Shown here: piece after piece, positions 5,501-6,558 of the stretch
How positions within the stretch are numbered: the first letter of the stretch is position 1
Layout: each line of letters opens with the position of its first letter
Origin: Thermoleophilia bacterium
GTDB lineage: Bacteria; Actinomycetota; Thermoleophilia; Gaiellales; SKUG01
Length of the DNA stretch: 6,558 bases
Reading direction: 5' to 3'
NCBI GenBank assembly: GCA_025964405.1
Contig: JAOPYW010000174.1
Location: forward strand, 1 to 6,558
The notes under the pieces: model-generated
Database searches by the model: none
Seen by the model: the letters and a program-made list of their open reading frames with translations, nothing else
Told to the model about the DNA's origin: nothing
Program-made: the position numbers and the translations under genes

Positions 5501-6367
5501 AAGGGGGCGCTCGAGGTCTACAACTCGCCGCTCAGCGAGCTCGCGTGCCTCGGCTTCGAGTACGGCTACTCGATCGAGGCGCCCGACACGCTCGTGCTCT
5601 GGGAGGGCCAGTTCGGCGACTTCGTCAACGGCGCGCAGATCGTGAGCGACCAGTTCATCACGAGCGGCATGGTCAAGTGGGGGCTCACGAGCCGCCTGAC
5701 ACTGCTGCTGCCGCACGGCTACGAGGGCAACGGTCCGGAGCATTCCAACGGTCGCCTGAGCCGCTGGCTCGAGAGCGTCGCCGAGGGCAACATCCGTGTC
5801 GCCCAGCCGTCGACGGCCGCGCAGCACTTCCACCTGCTGCGACGCCAGGCGCTCAACCCGCAGCGTCGCCCCCTCGTGGTGATGACGCCGAAGGGCTACC
5901 TCAAGATGCCGGCGGCGCAGAGCCCGCTCAGTGACTTCACGTCGGGCCGGTTCGAGTGGGTCATCGACGATCCGAAGGTGACCAGCGACGAGCAGCGTGC
6001 CGAGGTCAAGCGGCTCGTGTTCTGCTCGGGCAAGCTGTACCACGACGTCGACGCCCACGAAGGCCGTGCCGGCGCTACCGACACGGCGCTCGTGCGCATC
6101 GAGCTGCTCTACCCCTTCCCGCGCAAGCAGGTGGAGGCGCTCCTCGCGAGCTACCCCAACGTGACCGAGGTCGCATGGGCACAGGAGGAGCCGCTCAACT
6201 TCGGCGCGTTCCCCCACCTCAACATGCGGATGCCCGGACTCCTCGCCGACGGCGTCGAGTGGTCGTACATCGGTCGCCCGAAGCGGTCGAGCGCGAGCGA
6301 GGGCTACACCAGCGTGCATCGCCTCGAGCAGGAGCGCATCACGCGCCAGGTGCTCGGCATCGACTGA
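2513..6367 (+). CDS. kgd: Multifunctional 2-oxoglutarate dehydrogenase E2o-E1o fusion (Kgd/OdhA type)
   Basis: A 1284-residue cytoplasmic TCA-cycle enzyme that decarboxylates 2-oxoglutarate with thiamine diphosphate and transfers succinyl to CoA. Residues 1-40 hold the small E1o N-terminal helix (FVQMMYENWLANPASVDEEW, 13-32). Residues 41-93 are an Ala/Pro linker. Residues 96-340 form the succinyltransferase core: KNMNASLSVPTAT at 106-118, TNPGGLG at 246-252, and DHRVIQG at 303-309 with the family's active-site H304. A second Ala/Pro-rich linker spans about 340-413. The E1o part runs from about 414 to 1284: HRTHGHLAANLDPLG (436-450), MAHRGRLN (595-602), the thiamine diphosphate/metal motif from GDAAFAGQG (704-712) to NNQVGF (737-742), YRRHGHNEGDEP (802-813), GTFSHRH (969-975) and PHGYEGNGPEHS (1067-1078). 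There is no lipoyl domain, so a lipoylated E2 must act in trans, as known for mycobacterial KGD and corynebacterial OdhA; E3 is also not in the window. Known homologues are inhibited by the FHA proteins GarA/OdhI and activated by acetyl-CoA; neither can be verified here. Start GTG 2513 is supported by GAGGGG. Transcribed alone, with a terminator 29 bases after the stop. Confidence 0.97.
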   Translation: MTVDRSDALNDGFVQMMYENWLANPASVDEEWQTLFRDGGDPAGDGGTATAVAAPPAPPAAATSAAPAAAAPTPAAAPTAPAAAKPKADVPADAALLKGADAGLVKNMNASLSVPTATTFRTVSVAVLDAKRRELNAKLDGTRKLSFTHLVAWALIEGWMEVPVMGHVFQEINGKPYRIPHEHINFGLAVDVEKPNGGRGLLVPCVTAADTLGPVGFFDAYDGIVQKARTGSIGMADMIGTTVTLTNPGGLGTVASVPRLMQNQAAIIATGAINYPVEFQHLSKEELAKLGVAKVLQITSTYDHRVIQGAESGRYLQAVDKFLQGGDQFYERIADALGIGDGSTGAATAPPAAQPAAAAPATETSTPAEVPSADAVAANGHGPAPVLLEPGADFVPVHGDLLPEPERLPLLPAGKISVDEDQLASVAAAMSIVKAHRTHGHLAANLDPLGAEAPGDPALDPASVGLTDEVMQTIPAKVLRIGVEGETFADALPRLREKYSGTIAYEIEHISSHEQRQWLRYIIEAGEHRQPLDNEQKLWLLDRLTDVEAFERFVRRAYLTQKQFSIEGLDMMVPMLDLLVEAASEGGAHEVVIGMAHRGRLNVVSHVLGLPYDQVLRYFEAESRVVDGTLVAGGGTGDVKYHMGATSAVETATGNIDVTVMPNPSHLEVVNPVVEGKTRASQTLQRGNELTHDGSAAIPVLIHGDAAFAGQGVVPETLNLQALRGYTTGGTIHLISNNQVGFTTEPSDARSTRYASDMAKGFDMPIIHVNADDPEACLAAMKLAVAYRGRFHRDVLIDLIGYRRHGHNEGDEPNFTQPTMYQTIKQHPRVREIFAAGLVASGLLTDESVQQRYDDRYKSITALHEAGVLALGNRDASELDEPTGDIIEIGTSEEPETFLGEDDIRRLSQELLTVPDGFEIYPKLKRILDKRAHMPDTTLDWGAAESLAYASLLEAGVNVRLSGQDSERGTFSHRHMMLHDANTGETFAPIQHLHKAKGALEVYNSPLSELACLGFEYGYSIEAPDTLVLWEGQFGDFVNGAQIVSDQFITSGMVKWGLTSRLTLLLPHGYEGNGPEHSNGRLSRWLESVAEGNIRVAQPSTAAQHFHLLRRQALNPQRRPLVVMTPKGYLKMPAAQSPLSDFTSGRFEWVIDDPKVTSDEQRAEVKRLVFCSGKLYHDVDAHEGRAGATDTALVRIELLYPFPRKQVEALLASYPNVTEVAWAQEEPLNFGAFPHLNMRMPGLLADGVEWSYIGRPKRSSASEGYTSVHRLEQERITRQVLGID

Positions 6368-6395
6368 CACGCGCCAGCAGACATGCGGATACGTT

Positions 6396-6422
6396 CGAGG
6401 GGCGCCCAGCGGGTGCCCCTCG
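6396..6422 (+). terminator. Hairpin terminator of kgd
   Basis: CGAGGGGCGCCC at 6396-6407 pairs with GGGTGCCCCTCG at 6411-6422 around the 3-base loop AGC. This is a 12-bp stem with a single G-U pair. It starts 28 bases after the kgd stop codon. The following GTCGTT contains only scattered T residues, so this is the tail-less hairpin type often seen in high-GC actinobacteria rather than a classical U-tract terminator. Confidence 0.75.
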
Positions 6423-6447
6423 GTCGTTCGCGTGGGTGATGTGACGT

Positions 6448-6526
6448 CGTGGTTCGCGGTGGCGAATCGTGGCGTGCGCCTTGCTCATCGCTGGCACTCC
6501 GCCCTCCGGGCTACATGCTGGCGCAC
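6448..6526. other. Non-coding hairpin-rich block after the kgd terminator
   Basis: No convincing gene is seen after the terminator. TTCGC at 6453-6457 pairs with GCGAA at 6462-6466 around GGTG, and this stem can be extended outward to 6448 and 6471 with several G-U pairs. GTGCGCC at 6474-6480 is the exact inverse of GGCGCAC at 6520-6526, enclosing an inner GCCC-TCC-GGGC hairpin at 6501-6511. GCTGGC also occurs twice as a direct repeat (6490-6495 and 6517-6522). This may be an intergenic palindromic repeat or the untranslated end of a neighbour; the window ends too soon to tell. Confidence 0.3.
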
Positions 6527-6558
6527 CTCGCCATCCATGGCTCGGTCCTCGCAGATCG

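Noticed and set aside
5348..6370. A 340-codon minus-strand open frame opposite the 3' part of kgd
   Set aside because: Same reason: low-complexity charged composition, no recognisable domain, entirely antisense to the E1o C-terminal part.
6449..6558. A plus-strand GTG open frame running off the window end, and a minus-strand frame ending at 6485
   Set aside because: Both are short, lack a ribosome binding site or recognisable protein, show weaker G/C third-position bias than the real genes, and overlap each other in a hairpin-rich stretch.

Overview
The window is very GC-rich, with strong G/C preference at third codon positions, and reads as ordinary chromosomal DNA of a high-GC actinobacterium. 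The clearest evidence is a fused, lipoyl-less E2o/E1o 2-oxoglutarate dehydrogenase (Kgd/OdhA type), an architecture known from Actinomycetota. The kgd N-terminus lacks the NEWLVDEMY-type signature I expect from Mycobacteriales and Micrococcales. The lipoprotein has an LAAGC-GGD lipobox of a style I associate with Thermoleophilia (Solirubrobacterales). Placement there is an inference, not a demonstrated result.

Layout. Positions 13-738 (+) encode a glyoxalase II-like metallo-beta-lactamase-fold hydrolase. It overlaps by 4 bp with 735-1295 (+), a two-helix membrane protein resembling the YcxB-like family; the two look translationally coupled. A 12-bp tandem duplication covers the end of the second gene. 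A 97-bp gap with a possible stress-sigma-type promoter and a hairpin leads to 1393-1827 (+), a 144-residue orphan protein of unknown function. It converges, after 27 bp, on 1855-2385 (-), a small lipoprotein. The lipoprotein gene is divergent, across 127 bp, from 2513-6367 (+), the 1284-residue kgd gene, which fills more than half of the window. A strong hairpin terminator at 6396-6422 closes kgd. The last 136 bases carry no convincing gene but can fold into further hairpins.

Function. Kgd catalyses decarboxylation of 2-oxoglutarate and succinyl transfer in the TCA cycle. It needs a lipoyl-bearing E2 and an E3 supplied from elsewhere, since neither gene is here. The other genes have no evident pathway link to kgd. 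Two genes (13 and 1855-2385) appear to be leaderless, each with a TANNNT hexamer exactly 6 nt before ATG. I found no mobile element, CRISPR array, tRNA, rRNA, defence cluster or clear novel system. The most interesting points are a long Ala/Pro linker between the E2 and E1 parts of Kgd, the leaderless promoters, the orphan protein with its structured leader, and the hairpin-rich tail of the window.
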